This document shows, in pieces, positions 24,051 to 35,975 of a DNA stretch of 64,000 nucleotides. This DNA is from Udeniomyces pyricola (lineage: Eukaryota; Basidiomycota; Tremellomycetes; Cystofilobasidiales; Mrakiaceae), in NCBI GenBank assembly GCA_039545295.1, contig BCIK01000013.1, forward strand, positions 744,001 to 808,000, read 5' to 3'. Below the pieces are notes generated by a model. The model was not told the origin of the DNA. It searched no databases and saw only the letters and a list, made by a program, of their open reading frames with translations. The translations under genes were made by a program, and so were the position numbers. Numbering within the stretch: the first letter of the stretch is position 1; each line of letters opens with the position of its first letter.

Positions 24051-24560
24051 GATGTGAGGCTGATGGGGCACTGGGATGTGTGTGTGTAGATGGTAGTGCA
24101 ATGATGGTGAGGGGGTGTAGGGCAGGTGGAGCGGCTCATTCGAGGAACCCAAGACGAAACAAAATAAAAACAAAAACAGTGCCCTAATGAAATGACGTAA
24201 TCGATTAGTTCCGATGCGTCTTTCGATCTGGATCTATCTATCCGCTTGGAACGTCATGTGTCCTACGGCTTGGAGCACAATGTCATCTTGGATCTTGATA
24301 CATGATGGCTTAAAGCCGCGCTGGCGTCGGACCCCTACCCCATTCTGATGTAGCTTATATCATCACGTCGATATACGATACATGCGATCAATTTAATTAG
24401 CGTAACGGCAGTCCCCGAGTAATGTCTTCCAAGACGTCCCGCTCAATAAGGCATTATAATACATCTGATGTTGAAGCCCGGTCCAAAACTTGAGCCTTTC
24501 CCCACGCTTAGTGTTAACTCCCTTCCTTCCAAGTATGTTTGTATGCTGCCCCACTACAAA
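24051..24560. promoter_or_regulatory. spacer between tandem small genes
   Basis: 510 bp with the promoter of the downstream small gene and the 3' end of the upstream one. It is AT-rich around 24350-24420. No additional gene seen. Confidence 0.5.
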
Positions 24561-25206
24561 TTACTTGAGGATTTGATCGGCCGCCAATGGCGTCCCTTTC
24601 TCCCGCATGTTCTTTTCTGCCTCAATCTCACCCACACCAGGGAGCTCCTGCTGCTGACCAGGCATGTTCTTGCCGACCACCTTGGACGCATCTCGGCCCT
24701 CTGGCCGGGTCACATCTTTTTTAGTCTGATCTTCGACACCGTCCAGGTATGTTTGTGTGTTGGGTCCGGCAGACGACGAGTCGGATGATGAGGTGGGTGT
24801 TCCCTGAGGAGCGTTGACAGACGAGTCGCCCTTGTTACTCGTAGGGCTGACCTTGCTGTTGTTGATGTTCTCGCCCTGAAAGGACATAGAAAGACAAAGC
24901 ATTTGCGCCATCAACACAAGTGACAAAGTGTCCTATATATGGTTTATTTCGAGACTTACCATGCTAGAGATGGTCTGCAAAATGGTGGGTAAGAGGGAAG
25001 AATGAGCTCGTCTATAGTTGTATCGGGAAGTTATAGACGATATTGCGAAGTAGATGATACCAGATCACGCAACGCGATGTGTAGGATCAAAATTGGGAAC
25101 GCACCTCTTTCACCGACTCAGTCATGGATTTGTGTCGCAAGGCAATCGGACAGAAAGCGACTCGTGCAGTCGGAATGGAACGTCGCAGTAGGGTGGGGGT
25201 GAACAT
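24561..25206 (-). CDS. small protein with mitochondrial-type leader, tandem paralogue B
   Basis: Three exons join in phase: 25206-25105 (34 codons), 24974-24960 (15-nt microexon, TISSM) and 24875-24561, giving 143 residues. The leader LLRRSIPTARVAFCPIALRH is basic with no acidic residues and is followed by KSMTESVKE, a probable mitochondrial presequence. The mature part is hydrophilic and low-complexity (Asn/Ser/Thr, then GRDASKVVGKNMPG) and ends EKGTPLAADQILK. Exon order, phases and the leader junction parallel the gene at 23282-24050, so the two look like an ancient tandem duplication. No known domain. Function unknown. Confidence 0.72.
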
Positions 25207-25676
25207 GATGGGTGTTGGGCACGTTGAGTGTGAGGGATGATGAGTATGAGGGTGAGACAAGGATAGTATTTGCTGAGTATACGTGTGTTTGATTGAGAGT
25301 GGAAAGATGGGAGGGGAAGGAGGACAGAGGGAGGGGAGCAGATTATATAGGGTGGGGTCAGGGAAGAGATCGAATGTGGAAGCGACGTCATGGAAAAAAA
25401 GAATGTAACGTAACTGGAACAACGCACAAGCCGCAGTCAGAATATGGAACGGCTGCATCAAGCTGCATCTCTGCAAGAAACAGCCTCAAACGTCAAACTC
25501 GCTGTCCGGCCCGGTTCCATCGATCCCATCTCTCGCTTGGCTCACCAACAACCGCCGACTATATAGCCTGAACTCTCTGTTCATCCGTTCAACTACTCAC
25601 ATCCTGTCTGATCTATCAAATAGCAAGCGCACTCCTTCAAACTCACTTGAACTCTCTCGAACCACACACATACCGG
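25207..25676. promoter_or_regulatory. divergent promoter between two mitochondrial-leader genes
   Basis: 470 bp between start codons of two divergent small genes. It is purine-rich in the middle (25280-25390), and includes short TATA-like motifs near 25345 and 25559. Both promoters must lie here. Confidence 0.5.
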
Positions 25677-26139
25677 ATGTCGTCTCTAAACCTATTCCGT
25701 TCAGTCGCTTCCCCGGCCAGGCGAGTAGTCTTCTTGCCCCGCCTCAACCTTATCCGCCTGAGGTCCCAGAAGGGTCATCAGCCTGTCGTAAAGGGTTGGA
25801 TGGTGAGTAGTGTATTCACAAATCAATTTGTTGATCGATGTTCGGACGTCCGCCTGATCTGTTCACTGCCTTCCAAATCCGCCTGCTCCGTCCATGTTGC
25901 ATCTGGAATAGTACGACGGATTGAATCGGGATCTCACTCCAGGGGCCAACCAGCTTCCCTTGTGGAACTATGCCGACGAAGGGATTCCACACAGAGGCCC
26001 CGATATCGACCCTGAACCGTTGGATGCAGCGGTCGCCTCACCTCAGCAAGAGACCGCAGATCTTGAAGCGCAAGCAGTCGAGCGAGCTATCCGCCGGGCC
26101 CATGAGCTGAGCCGAGGCATAACCCCCAGCCGCCGATAG
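25677..26139 (+). CDS. small probable mitochondrial protein of unknown function
   Basis: Two exons, 25677-25802 (42 codons) and 25912-26139, joined at phase 0, give 117 residues. The leader LFRSVASPARRVVFLPRLNL is rich in Arg and hydrophobic residues with no acids, as in mitochondrial presequences. The mature part reads YDGLNRDLTPGANQLPLWNY and continues into an acidic then Ala/Arg/Glu-rich helix ending GITPSRR. No domain recognised. It is divergent from a neighbour of the same general type, but I see no sequence match between them apart from the leader style and the phase-0 first intron. Confidence 0.7.
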
Positions 26140-27186
26140 GTCAGTATTCTATCGTCAGAATTAGGATCCAGAGCACCAATCAAAATCGTTCGTTCCTGAC
26201 TCCTTACGTCCCGCGCTGGGTTGGCATCTGGTCACTGCGTATCTAGAAGAGCAAACAGCACAGCATGACCACCATGGTTATTGATTGCGATCCATAGAAC
26301 ACTCATGTCGCTTACGGTCGGCCGTCAGGAGACGAGGGTTGGTTTCAGTTTTATGGCATGTACTATACACGAAATTTGAGAGCCAACGTCATCGGATTGA
26401 CGAGGATTACAAGGATACTAGCGTTCTAGTTCATGGCGACCTCAGCCACTCGTAGCAACCCGTTCGGCAAACCTTACCTAACGGGGAGCAAGGCTGGAGG
26501 GGTGCTTCGGACATTGATGCCACATGAGCAAACGATCAGGCAGGTCCAAGAATCATCCGACCAGTCGTATCGTCTCGAGAGCATTGTTACTCGCTATAAA
26601 GAGATAGCGCACACGTTTTTTAGTGACTTACTTGTGTGACTAATTCAGTTGATCACCAGATCGAGGAAGTCAAGAAAATACTCTCGAGGAGCGGTATCAA
26701 TCAAGATTGGGATGTCTTTGCTCGAGCAGCCAACACTCATGGATCTCACGGTTTCAGCTCTTGGTCGACTCTACTTAGGCACAGTATTCCTCTGCATCAT
26801 CCAGACTACATCGAGATTGCAGAATCATCAGAAGCCGAAGGCAGTGTGTACAACCAATGTAAACAACTAAGAAACTGCGTACAGTGATGTAAGCCTGATC
26901 AGCTCAATCGATTTCCCGCACTGGATTGTGGCTTTGTACAGCAAATAGGGGTTCTGCCTCATGTTCGTTTCAGGAGCCGAGCGAGCTTGGACTAAGGGCT
27001 CTTGAGAGAGGAGAATGAAGCAACAAGGCAGCACATCGATCATGAATCATCTAACGTTGCCTCTATTTCTTCATGCTGTTTCTACGAGAGGATTGGTGAA
27101 CGTGAACATGCAGCATCAGTACACAGACGCTGCTTGCCCATCAGCAAGGGCCATAGGAGGACGAGATTAAACGAACCACTCATGAC
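26140..27186. other. about 1 kb with one possible small gene
   Basis: Intergenic between a plus gene and a convergent minus gene. The only candidate is a frame starting at 26433, listed separately. The rest shows no supported feature. Confidence 0.4.
26433..26887 (+). CDS. possible small hypothetical protein (doubtful)
   Basis: A frame starting MATSATRSNPFGKP runs to a possible donor (GTTACT) near 26586. A frame with EEVKKILSRSGINQDWDVFA is open after an AG at about 26648. The phases of these do not join cleanly, and neither part shows a known domain. It may be a real short gene with a different splice pattern, or noise. Confidence 0.2.
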
Positions 27187-27732
27187 TTAAATAGCAAAGG
27201 CTGGGGGGTTCTTGATGCCGGCCGGCGGGATTGCAGTGGTCGAATGCAGTCCTCTAGCTTCGCCTTTGCCCCGCCTCATCTCCTCGTCAATCTGAGACCA
27301 GCAAACGTTTCGGACATATACGAGCTCCTTGATGGCGAGGATGTGGCCAGCAATCTCTGGACTGTGAGGGTGGAAGACGGTCCTGTCCTTCTTCGTGAGG
27401 CCGAGGGCAATGGCTGCAGCTTGGGCTGATTTTTGAAGGGAAAGCGTGGTTCGATGGAGTGTAATTCGGTAGTGGGTCGCTGGCTCGGGGCTTGGAATGG
27501 AGAGACGTCGAATCCTCTCCCGGGCGGAAACGTGATGAACGTTAGGAAAGGGATACTGAAGGCGAAAGGGGTGATAGTCGCCCTTGGCGGAGGGTGGGGG
27601 CCTTTTAGCAACGGGCGTGAGCTTGTAGAGCGGCTGCCTCTTGCCAATCTCGGCGAAGGGGAGGGGCGCGTGAGGCTCGACACGAGGACGATGCTTGGGG
27701 CCGGCTTTGAAGAGGAAGAGCGTGGGTCGCAT
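27187..27732 (-). CDS. MRPL33: mitochondrial large-subunit ribosomal protein uL30m
   Basis: Single-exon gene of 181 residues. The uL30 core lies at about residues 85-140: THYRITLHRTTLSLQKSAQA, then ALGLTKKDRTVFHPHSPEIA and GHILAIKELVYVRNV. This matches the bacterial L30 fold and yeast Mrpl33. The long N-terminal extension is basic and Pro-rich (KAGPKHRPRVEPHAPLPFAE), consistent with a mitochondrial leader plus a fungal extension. The C-terminal tail is short and low-complexity. One of the few intron-less genes in the window. Confidence 0.9.
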   Translation of the reverse strand: MRPTLFLFKAGPKHRPRVEPHAPLPFAEIGKRQPLYKLTPVAKRPPPSAKGDYHPFRLQYPFPNVHHVSARERIRRLSIPSPEPATHYRITLHRTTLSLQKSAQAAAIALGLTKKDRTVFHPHSPEIAGHILAIKELVYVRNVCWSQIDEEMRRGKGEARGLHSTTAIPPAGIKNPPAFAI

Positions 27733-28453
27733 GATAGGCGAAGGATGGTTTAGGCAGGGTCAGGCAGGCTAGCTGAGAAAGCGCGACGAGGAAGGGGAGA
27801 CGAGGGGGTTGAACTGGGCGTGTGAGGGAAAGAGACGGTAGTTGTGACGTGGAACGATGGATGAACTGAGGTTTGGGTGGGGTGTGTATGCGGGTGTAGA
27901 TGAAGACGATGTGGCCGATTGATTGTATGAGTGCGAGGGATCAAGGAGGCGACGACTGCAGGAAGGCCAATGGTGGGGTGTGCTACAGCCCTGCTCTGGT
28001 GTTTCGCCGCCGGAAAACGGAAGGACAGACTCGGTATCGCTCGTGTCGCGCTCTGGCGCTCTGACAGAGAAGGGCGACTCGACTTTCGACTTCAAGTTCA
28101 TCAACTGATACATATATATATATCTTACAAGATCGCATTCATATATATACGTATCACTCATATATACGATATATACATGCATATTCGGCGTCATGGTCGG
28201 CCGTATATATATATATGTATGTACGTCCATTCACAAAAATTGACTCGATCTCTTCATTATGTATGACGCGGGTGTGACGTCCATGATATCATTGCATGCG
28301 CATATATATATATATATATATGTACATATATCGTGCCTACGTCCAGGAATATCGATCGATCATATATATATGTACCCGACCAATGTACATAGTGGCTGAC
28401 TCGAATTGCATCATACACCATCCATCTTCATCCACCTTCCTCCCCATTCCTCT
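27733..28453. promoter_or_regulatory. divergent region with AT microsatellites
   Basis: Between divergent genes uL30m and NAS6. It contains repeated TATATA tracts between 28108 and 28370, which would be prone to unwinding. No gene seen. Confidence 0.55.
28108..28370. repeat. cluster of (TA)n microsatellites
   Basis: At least five short (AT)n or (TA)n runs, interspersed with GTAC/CATA palindromes, within about 260 bp upstream of NAS6. Confidence 0.85.
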
Positions 28454-30032
28454 ATGTCGTCTTACTCTGGTCTCAGCATTCACAAGGCCGCTCTCGAAGG
28501 TTCATCCATCGTCTTCCTTGCCTCCATTCGCTCATGCCCAGGATTGTCTCTTGTAAATTATCTGTGCTGACCTCCACGCGATTTACCTGCCTTTGCTCTT
28601 GAACACACACCCCTTCCTCCTCCTCGTCTGGCCTGCTGGCTGCTCGACTTTTCGTATCACCTAGGTCAGGTCGGACTTGTTCGATCTCTGCTCGACGGCG
28701 AACCTTCGCTCGTGAATAGCAAAGATGACGTACGTCGTCTTCATCGCATCTAGCCAATCGAGCGTTTTTCGGCTCACGCCGCCTTGACCCACGTCTTGAT
28801 TGATCCTTGCATACATAGGATGGACGTACGCCTCTTCATTGGGCCGCTTCGGGATCGAGCCTCGAGCTCGTCGAGCTCATTTTGAAAAATACGCCTAAGC
28901 CAGAGCTCAATGGAAAGGACGCCAGCGGTTCAACGCCACTAATCATTGCAGGTTTGGCCCATCTTTGTCGACTGTGCGGGGAGACGCCTGTGCGAGGGGG
29001 CTCATCTGTGCCGTTGCGGGCTTATTCTTCCAGTGTCATCTGGGCAGGAAGCAAACGTCGTCGCACTTCTCTCTGCCGGTTCGGACGTCAACGCAACCAA
29101 CAGCAAAGGACAAGGTCCATTGTACGTTTCTGATCGCCTTGATCAAATTCCACTCGCTCCGCCGACCGGCCAGGTCAAAACTAAGGACACGTTGCGTCGA
29201 CACTGAACGCTTTCATCTCACAGGCACTATGCAGCATCCAAATCCAAAATTGAGGTACGCGTAACGGCTGAGGGTTTCCAGCTTACTTGATTCGACCGTA
29301 CTTACGCGCTAGCAATCGCCTTCGTTCGATAGATTGGCCGACGATTAATCCAAAAGGGAGCTGACGTGAGTATCCCTCTTGCCGCTCAGGATCAACTATC
29401 GGATTTCAAGATACTGACGAACGTGTTATTATGTCCATCTATCCAGATCAATGCCAAGGACCGAGCCAATCAACATCCGATCCACCGGGCAGCTACGACT
29501 GGTACGTTGCATGGTCGGTGGAAATTTCATCTGCTGATCAGACATTATTCTAAATCTGATTCTTACATGCTCTTGGACAGGATCGGATGGGTTTATCTCA
29601 TTGCTTCTCGCTGGAGGCCCGGACGGTAAGCGGACAAGATTAAACACGCAAGACCGAATGGGTACGTTGTTGCTGAGTCGGCTCTCCCTGATCGCTTGGA
29701 TCCTTATAACTAATGTGGTCTCTCGCGATAGGCAACACCGCTCTTCACTTAGCGATGGAATCTGGTCATGGCAGTACGGCCGTGCTTTTAATTGAAGCTG
29801 GATGCGATCGAGACAAGGTAAGGTCACTGTCCGATAGGTGCTCGCAATCATGGCGAATGATATGTACGCTATCTGAGGACTGCTGATGAACCAACGTTGC
29901 TTGGTCTGTTATGGGAACTCGCAGGCAAACCTCGATGATCAGACAGCCGAACAGCTCGAGGGACTGGGACTTGAGGGTCAGAAGAAGGTGCGACAATTCG
30001 TATGGTCGAAGTGCGGGAAACCTGATCAATGA
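28454..30032 (+). CDS. NAS6: gankyrin-type ankyrin-repeat proteasome chaperone
   Basis: Orthologue of yeast Nas6 and human PSMD10, the assembly chaperone that binds the Rpt3 C-terminal domain of the 19S base. Many short exons: 28454-28499, one ending at KDD near 28730, one with DGRTPLHWAASGSSLELVEL, then repeats SDVNATNSKGQGPL, a short YAASKSKIE segment, RLIQKGADINAKDRANQ with PIHRAATTG, then GNTALHLAMESGHGSTAVLL and IEAGCDRDKANLDDQTAEQL. About six to seven ankyrin repeats are visible. The protein ends VWSKCGKPDQ at TGA 30030-30032, about 240 residues, the usual size. Each ankyrin repeat is broken by phase-compatible introns. Confidence 0.9.
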
Positions 30033-30133
30033 TACGGTATCGGACATACAATCATACCATTCAGCTATATGATGATGAGAAGACGCATCTCAAGAATTGT
30101 ACATGCTGGCGTGTCGAAGTAGATGTATACGGA

Positions 30134-30196
30134 TCATCATGTACATCATCATGTACATCATCATGTACATCATCATGTACATCATCATGTACATCA
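30134..30196. repeat. 12-bp tandem repeat (TGTACATCATCA)
   Basis: About five consecutive copies of a 12-base unit tgtacatcatca, the last imperfect, just downstream of NAS6. Each unit includes the palindrome TGTACA. Confidence 0.9.
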
Positions 30197-30376
30197 ATAT
30201 GTACGTGAAGATGTCATGCAGCGCAGTTTGAACATATAATGGCTGGCCGCGGGTGTACAAATCTAGATGAGCGACTGTACTAGTGACTATATCGATGTAT
30301 CATGCACCGTGGCCATACGATTACTAATGCTGGCAACACAAATCATACTGCCTATAAATCTATGACAGGCCATATA

Positions 30377-30456
30377 TGATATGTGTATATATATATATGA
30401 TATGATAAATATATATGATATATATGATATATCATATATATATATATACATATACA

Positions 30457-30501
<45 letters not shown>
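30377..30501. repeat. long (AT)n microsatellite
   Basis: Alternating AT with a few interruptions; the last uninterrupted stretch is about 42 bases (30459-30501). It is strongly self-complementary and could extrude as a cruciform. Confidence 0.95.
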
Positions 30502-30504
<3 letters not shown>

Positions 30505-30836
30505 CCTCTACCAGGCTGCCAGTGCCTGTCTGCGCCTTTAATTCAAGCATTGACTCCCTGCGCTCAGCGCCTTGGCCAAATCGCTGGCTCAGCTTCGCTT
30601 CAAGCTTCACGGCCGGTCTCGCCTCGTTGAACGTTGAACCTCCCCCGGTCCCCTCCCTCTTTCCTCCTCAACGACTCATCGACATCCTCATCTCTCACGA
30701 ACATCAAACAACCTGACTCACTCGCTTTCGACATTTCCCCTTGCAGCCCTTGACAAACCTCGTTCTGTCTCCAGACCAATTCATCCCTGTCCTACTCTCA
30801 CTCTCTCACCCAGGATCCCCATAACCGTGCCATCGG

Positions 30837-33800
30837 ATGGCATCTCTCGCCCGCGTACACGAAGAGCAATCGGGCTCGAGTCCCTTCCCCGTCTCACCAC
30901 CCTCAACACCCTCCAAGTCATCTCCAAGCCGACTGCCGGCCGACTCGAGTTTTGCCAACACCTCTCCATCGTCTCGACGCGCACTACCACTCAATGGTGC
31001 AGAGTAAGTTCCTCCCATATCTTAGAGCTGGCTTCCGGGCTGTCCCCGCGTCCGGCACCGGACAGACCGCGCGTTCTTCTATGTTAGGAGTTGGTCGTGA
31101 TGCGTTAAACCGGATGGTCTATCAGTTCGCCAACGCTCAAGCTCTAGTCCTACCCGCTAATGTGATAGGGGAATCGGTGTTGGATCGGTTCCCCATGAAA
31201 CGGGCCAGATCCGGTCGCCTTCCATGTCATCGACTGGGAGTGCAGGGGGGTTGATCGCGAGTCTCCCAAAGATTCGGCTTCCTCCTTTTCTCACATCTCA
31301 TATCACTAAATCGATACATTGCAAGGGACGATCCATTCCCACGCTTGCTGCTGACCTCGACCATCGAGGAACGCACAAGTGCGCTTCAACGCCATTGTCA
31401 AGATGGCGAACACGTTGCTGACGCGCTCGACTCCGCAATCTCATTCTTCCCCTTTCCTTTATCCTTCTCACCTTTCCGACCGATCGACACCATTTCTTCC
31501 TGATACAATCATCGTCCGTTTCGCCCATCGGGTTCAACACATCCATCGTTTCGCCACTGTGTCACCGCCCTCGTCCCTCGCAACTCACTTTGTTGCCTCC
31601 TTAACCTTCCTCCCGCGTGCTCGTCGCCCTTGCATCAACCGGACGTTTCTCAGATTTGACGTTGTCACGTCCTCGCCTTCAGGGAGAAGGGATATGGCGC
31701 CTGAGGAGGTCACAAGACGGAGGGAAGAGCGGGAGCGCGACATCAGCCGAGAGAGGAGACAACTCATGTCACAGCACGGCACAGCAGACTATGACCGGTC
31801 CGTTTTCCGTCTCTCTGCTTCTCTTGCACCTCATTTCGACCCGTCAAAGACGCGTTGCGACGGTCCCCTGGCTGCTGACGTTGCCGTATGATCCGCAAAA
31901 GATGAACTACCTCGTAGTCTAGCAAGTTCGTTGGCTAACTAACTTAACTTGTCCTGCTTATTACAGATACTCCGATTCGCCTTCTGCATCCTTTTCTCAA
32001 ACCTCAACTTCTTCGCCTTCCTCGAGTCGCCGACCTGGGTCTCCGGGGCCCTCATCATCGTTGAATCCATCCCGGGCTGCCGACTCGATCGCGACTTCGA
32101 GGGCTCACTCTCAAGCAGATGCTCGAGCACCGCCGACGCATGCCAAGAGCGGTCGAGCACCCAGACAGCTTGGAGACTACATCCTCGGCAAGACGCTTGG
32201 AGCAGGCAGCATGGGAAAGGTCAAGCTAGGCACCCATGTCCAGACTCATTCCAAAGTGAGCAATTGTGTTGAGCAAGATAGGCGACAAATGCCGATACCC
32301 CTCGAAGCACTCAGGTTAAACAGCCCACTCATACCGGTCACTCCCTTTTCACCTCTAGGTCGCCATCAAAATCATCCCTCGCATCCCCGAGTCTACTCAC
32401 CGTCTTCCCCCTCCTCTCCAGCCTGGTCTTGTATCGGACGGTACTCCTCTTCCGACACCCTTGCCTCCTACCGAATCATTCATTCAAAAAGCTATCCAGC
32501 GCGAGCGGTCTAAAGAAGTCCGAACCGTCCGCGAAGCCGCCATCTCTACCCTCCTTCATCATCCTTACATTTGCGGCATGAGTGAAATGTTGACGCATAC
32601 ACATCATTTCTATATGATAACCGAGTACGTAAGCGGTGGTCAAATGCTCGACTACATCATCAGCCACGGTCGACTCCGTGAGCGGGCAGCGCGCAAGTTC
32701 TCCCGACAAATCGGTAGTGCATTGGAGTACTGTCACCGCAACTCGATCGTACACCGAGGTTAGTCGGAATCCGAAGCGTCAGCGGGCAGTCGTGGTTGTC
32801 CGTCCCAGACACTTATTGTTCCCCTCTGCTTCTTCTTGCATGACCCCTAATCTCTATCCGCTACATCAATCCGGTATCTCTACACAGATCTCAAGATTGA
32901 AAACATCCTCATATCGTCAACAGGAAACATCAAGATCATCGATTTTGGCCTCTCCAATCTCTTTTCTCCTTTCTCCCAACTGTCGACCTTCTGTGGCTCT
33001 CTCTACTTTGCCGCTCCCGAGCTTCTCAACGCCAAACTTTACACCGGCCCTGAGGTTGATGTTTGGAGCTTTGGCATTGTCCTTTACGTTCTCGTCTGCG
33101 GCAAAGTGCCGTTCGATGACCAGAGTATGCCTGCTTTACACGCCAAAATCAAGCGCGGCGTCGTTGAGTATCCACCCTGGCTCAGCGTTGGTACGTTTGA
33201 CGCATATGATCCAAGCTCTCTCATGGTGACCTTCTTGAACCGTTTCGAGATTGTACTAATCGGTCGGACTCCCTGCCCTTCTGTCATACAATATCGCAGA
33301 ATGCAAGAACCTTCTATGCCGCATGCTTGTCACTACCCCGTCTTATCGAGCAACTCTGACAGAAGTCATGGCCCATCCGTGGATGACCAAGGGCTTTGAA
33401 GGACCACCCGATGCGTTCCTCATCCAGCGAGAACCACTCCGGGTCGACGAGCTTGACCCCCGGGTGATGGAAATGATGCGAGGGTTCGAATTTGGCGCTC
33501 GAGATGAGATTGAGACGCGTTTGAGGGAGGTCCTGTTGGGAGAGAGTTACAAGCATGCTCTCGCCTCATGGGAACATCGACGAGAGACGGGCCGACTTGC
33601 AGCATCCAAGGCGACTTCCTGGCGATCCAGCCTGAGCAAAGCACCCAGCAATTTGAGTCTCGCTGCCCTCGCCGACTCGACCGATACGCTTTCACCGACT
33701 TCGCCTGGCCGAAAAGGCTCTAAACGATTCTCAGGCTTCAGTTTCAAGACGCTCTTCAGCCCATCGACTAAAGAAGAAAAAACCTTGTCACAGAGTCCAT

Positions 33801-35975
33801 CGAACGGGTTTCCTAACAGTCACGTCGTCGGTCAAACCGGTATCGGCTCGCTTCAGGAGGCCGCCAAGGAGCCCCTCGATCCTACGAGAGGGTTTCACCC
33901 GCTCATCTCAATCTACTACCTCTGCCGTGAAAAGATGGAACGAGATCGTTTGTACGGTCCCGGTCATTTTGCCACCTCTGATCTTTCTCTCCAAGCGCCC
34001 GATGATACAAAGTTATCCCATCAACCTTCCGGACGAGCCTCAGCCGTTGCCGACTACACCGTTCCTCTTCCGCGCCTTCCCGCGCCTGCTTCTGCCATCA
34101 CGTCTGTTTCAAGTCGCGTTGCCACCCCCTCCCTCGACCTCGGCTCCCGCTCGGCTGCATCACCTCGCCCACGGGCGAATGGCGACGAGTCTGGATTCAG
34201 AGAAGCCTCAATCGTCATGCAACACCCTCAAGCAGATGAAGCCACATCAAAGCTCGTCGTTCCCACTTCCCCGGTCGTTGCTCTACCTCGCTCGCCAGCG
34301 GCTGCAACCCACCGTCGAAGCCAATCTCTTTCCCAAGCCCCCTCTCACTCGCGACCCCTGGTCGAGCCCTCGTCTGCTCTATCCCATTCGCCTTCGGCCA
34401 ACCAAGCGACCTTTTCATCACGGATCGCCTCGACGTCTGAATCGACTCGGCCTGTACAGGCCAACCTCTCGCCTCCACCCAGGGAGGCTCCTCCCCTTCA
34501 GCTTCCTCCGACCGCTGAGGCTGATGAGGATGCCGCTCTCGCCTCGGTTCCTATGCCGCTCAGTGTACCCCGATCACACTCGACCACTTCACCATCCCTC
34601 GCTCGGCGGTTCGGCTCGATGCTTGGTCGCAGTGAGGACCAGTCCAAACGCCAATCATTCACCTTGCCTCGCTCGTTCTCCCGCCCATCTTCCACCGAAA
34701 TTGAACGTGACGAAGCCGAGCTGACGGCGTCAGACGATTCCCCTCATCCAAATTCGATTCCGACATCGCACTCGGCCCCCATGCCTGGAGCCGGTTTCCA
34801 CAAGCGGGCTGCCACGGTGCTCGAACCCAAGCGAGCCCCTGAACGTCGTACCTCACTTGGGGGATCTGTTGCGCGAGCTGCAACGACGGCAACTTCAAGT
34901 TCATCCCGCCGGGCGTCAGGTCAGCTGAGGCCGGCCTCGATCGCTGTCGGCGTCGGCTCGGACGTCTCTCACGCTCTGGGTGGCGTCGATCAAAAACAAT
35001 GGGCTCGACCGGAGCCGCCAACAGGAGAGGAGCGCACAAGCACTGCTGAGGTTCGAGATGATGCCGACGAATCCGAGGCAGCGTTCAAGCCGGTCTACAT
35101 GAAGGGTCTTTTTAGTGTCGCGACAACGTCCACTCGTTCGGCTTCTGCGCTTTCTAAAGATATCACTCGTGTTCTCGAAAGGACGGGCATCAAGTATCGG
35201 GCGATTCGAGGGGGTTTCGAATGCGCTCACACACCTTCTATCGACCTTTCAACTGTTGTTCCATCCAAGGCTGGGGGGGAGGACATCAGTGGTCAACCAG
35301 CTGTCGATTTAGCCGGCTCATCTCCAAGACGAGTGGCTGGCGGAGGAGACTTGGGTGTGGGCTCTGGCATCAGCAGCGCAAGGAAGCCCAGTATCAAGAG
35401 GCGATCGTCCAAGTTGTCACTCGCTTTTACCAAAGGCACGGACAAGATCGATGGTGGACCGTCGACAACCCCCCCAGGCTCATCAGTGCTGCTTCCCGAT
35501 CCGTCTTCATACTCCGAGGGCATCGACGTCGATTCAATCGCCAACCCGCTCGCCACGTCGAATCTGAGCGCGCTTGAGGCGTCTAGTCCATCTGGGTCGC
35601 CATCCCAATCGAGGATTCCTCCCGACACAAGAGGTGCAGTCATCGCACGGGATGAGGACGTTGATGCCTCGTTGTTCGATGATAATGGAGTCCAGTTGAG
35701 CGACATGATTGTGCGATTTGAAATCATGATTGTCAAGGTGTGCTCTACCTTTCTCTTCCGGCCTAAACGCTCTACCTCCATCCTCCAACCCCCCCCCCCC
35801 GGTCGGGCCCGAGCTTTTTCCTTCTTCTCTACCGTTGCTAATCGTTGTTTCATGGACGTTTCTGCCTCAGGTTCCTTTCCTCCCGCTCCATGGTATTCAA
35901 TTCCGTCGAATGGGTGGTAACGCGTGGCAGTATCAGCAACTAGCCAAACGGCTTCTTGTTGAACTGAAGCTTTAG
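30837..35975 (+). CDS. KIN1: Kin1/Kin2 (PAR-1/MARK family) Ser/Thr kinase with KA1 domain
   Basis: Polarity kinase of the Kin1/PAR-1 family, which acts at the cell cortex on exocytosis and ER stress responses in yeast. The disordered Ser/Pro N-terminus starts [11 protein letters not shown]; its internal exon joins between about 31000 and 31900 are not fully resolved. The kinase domain starts near 32160: [20 protein letters not shown] (Gly loop), VAIKIIPR (catalytic Lys), IVHR then DLKIENILI (catalytic loop split by an intron), IIDFGLSN (DFG), [13 protein letters not shown] (activation loop end). An unusual Pro-rich insert follows the VAIK strand. A long exon 33323-35746 encodes a Ser/Pro-rich linker of about 700 residues. 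The last exon gives [20 protein letters not shown] to VELKL-stop, a canonical KA1 domain. Confidence 0.92.

Larger units (their letters stand above)
30033..30836. other. NAS6-KIN1 intergenic region with repeats
   Basis: Contains a 12-bp tandem repeat and a long AT microsatellite (listed separately), then pyrimidine-rich DNA before the KIN1 start that is likely its 5' UTR. No gene seen. Confidence 0.6.

Noticed and set aside
30287..30716. Open frames rich in Tyr/Ile across the AT microsatellite
   Set aside because: Alternating AT codes for Tyr-Ile on either strand; not a gene.
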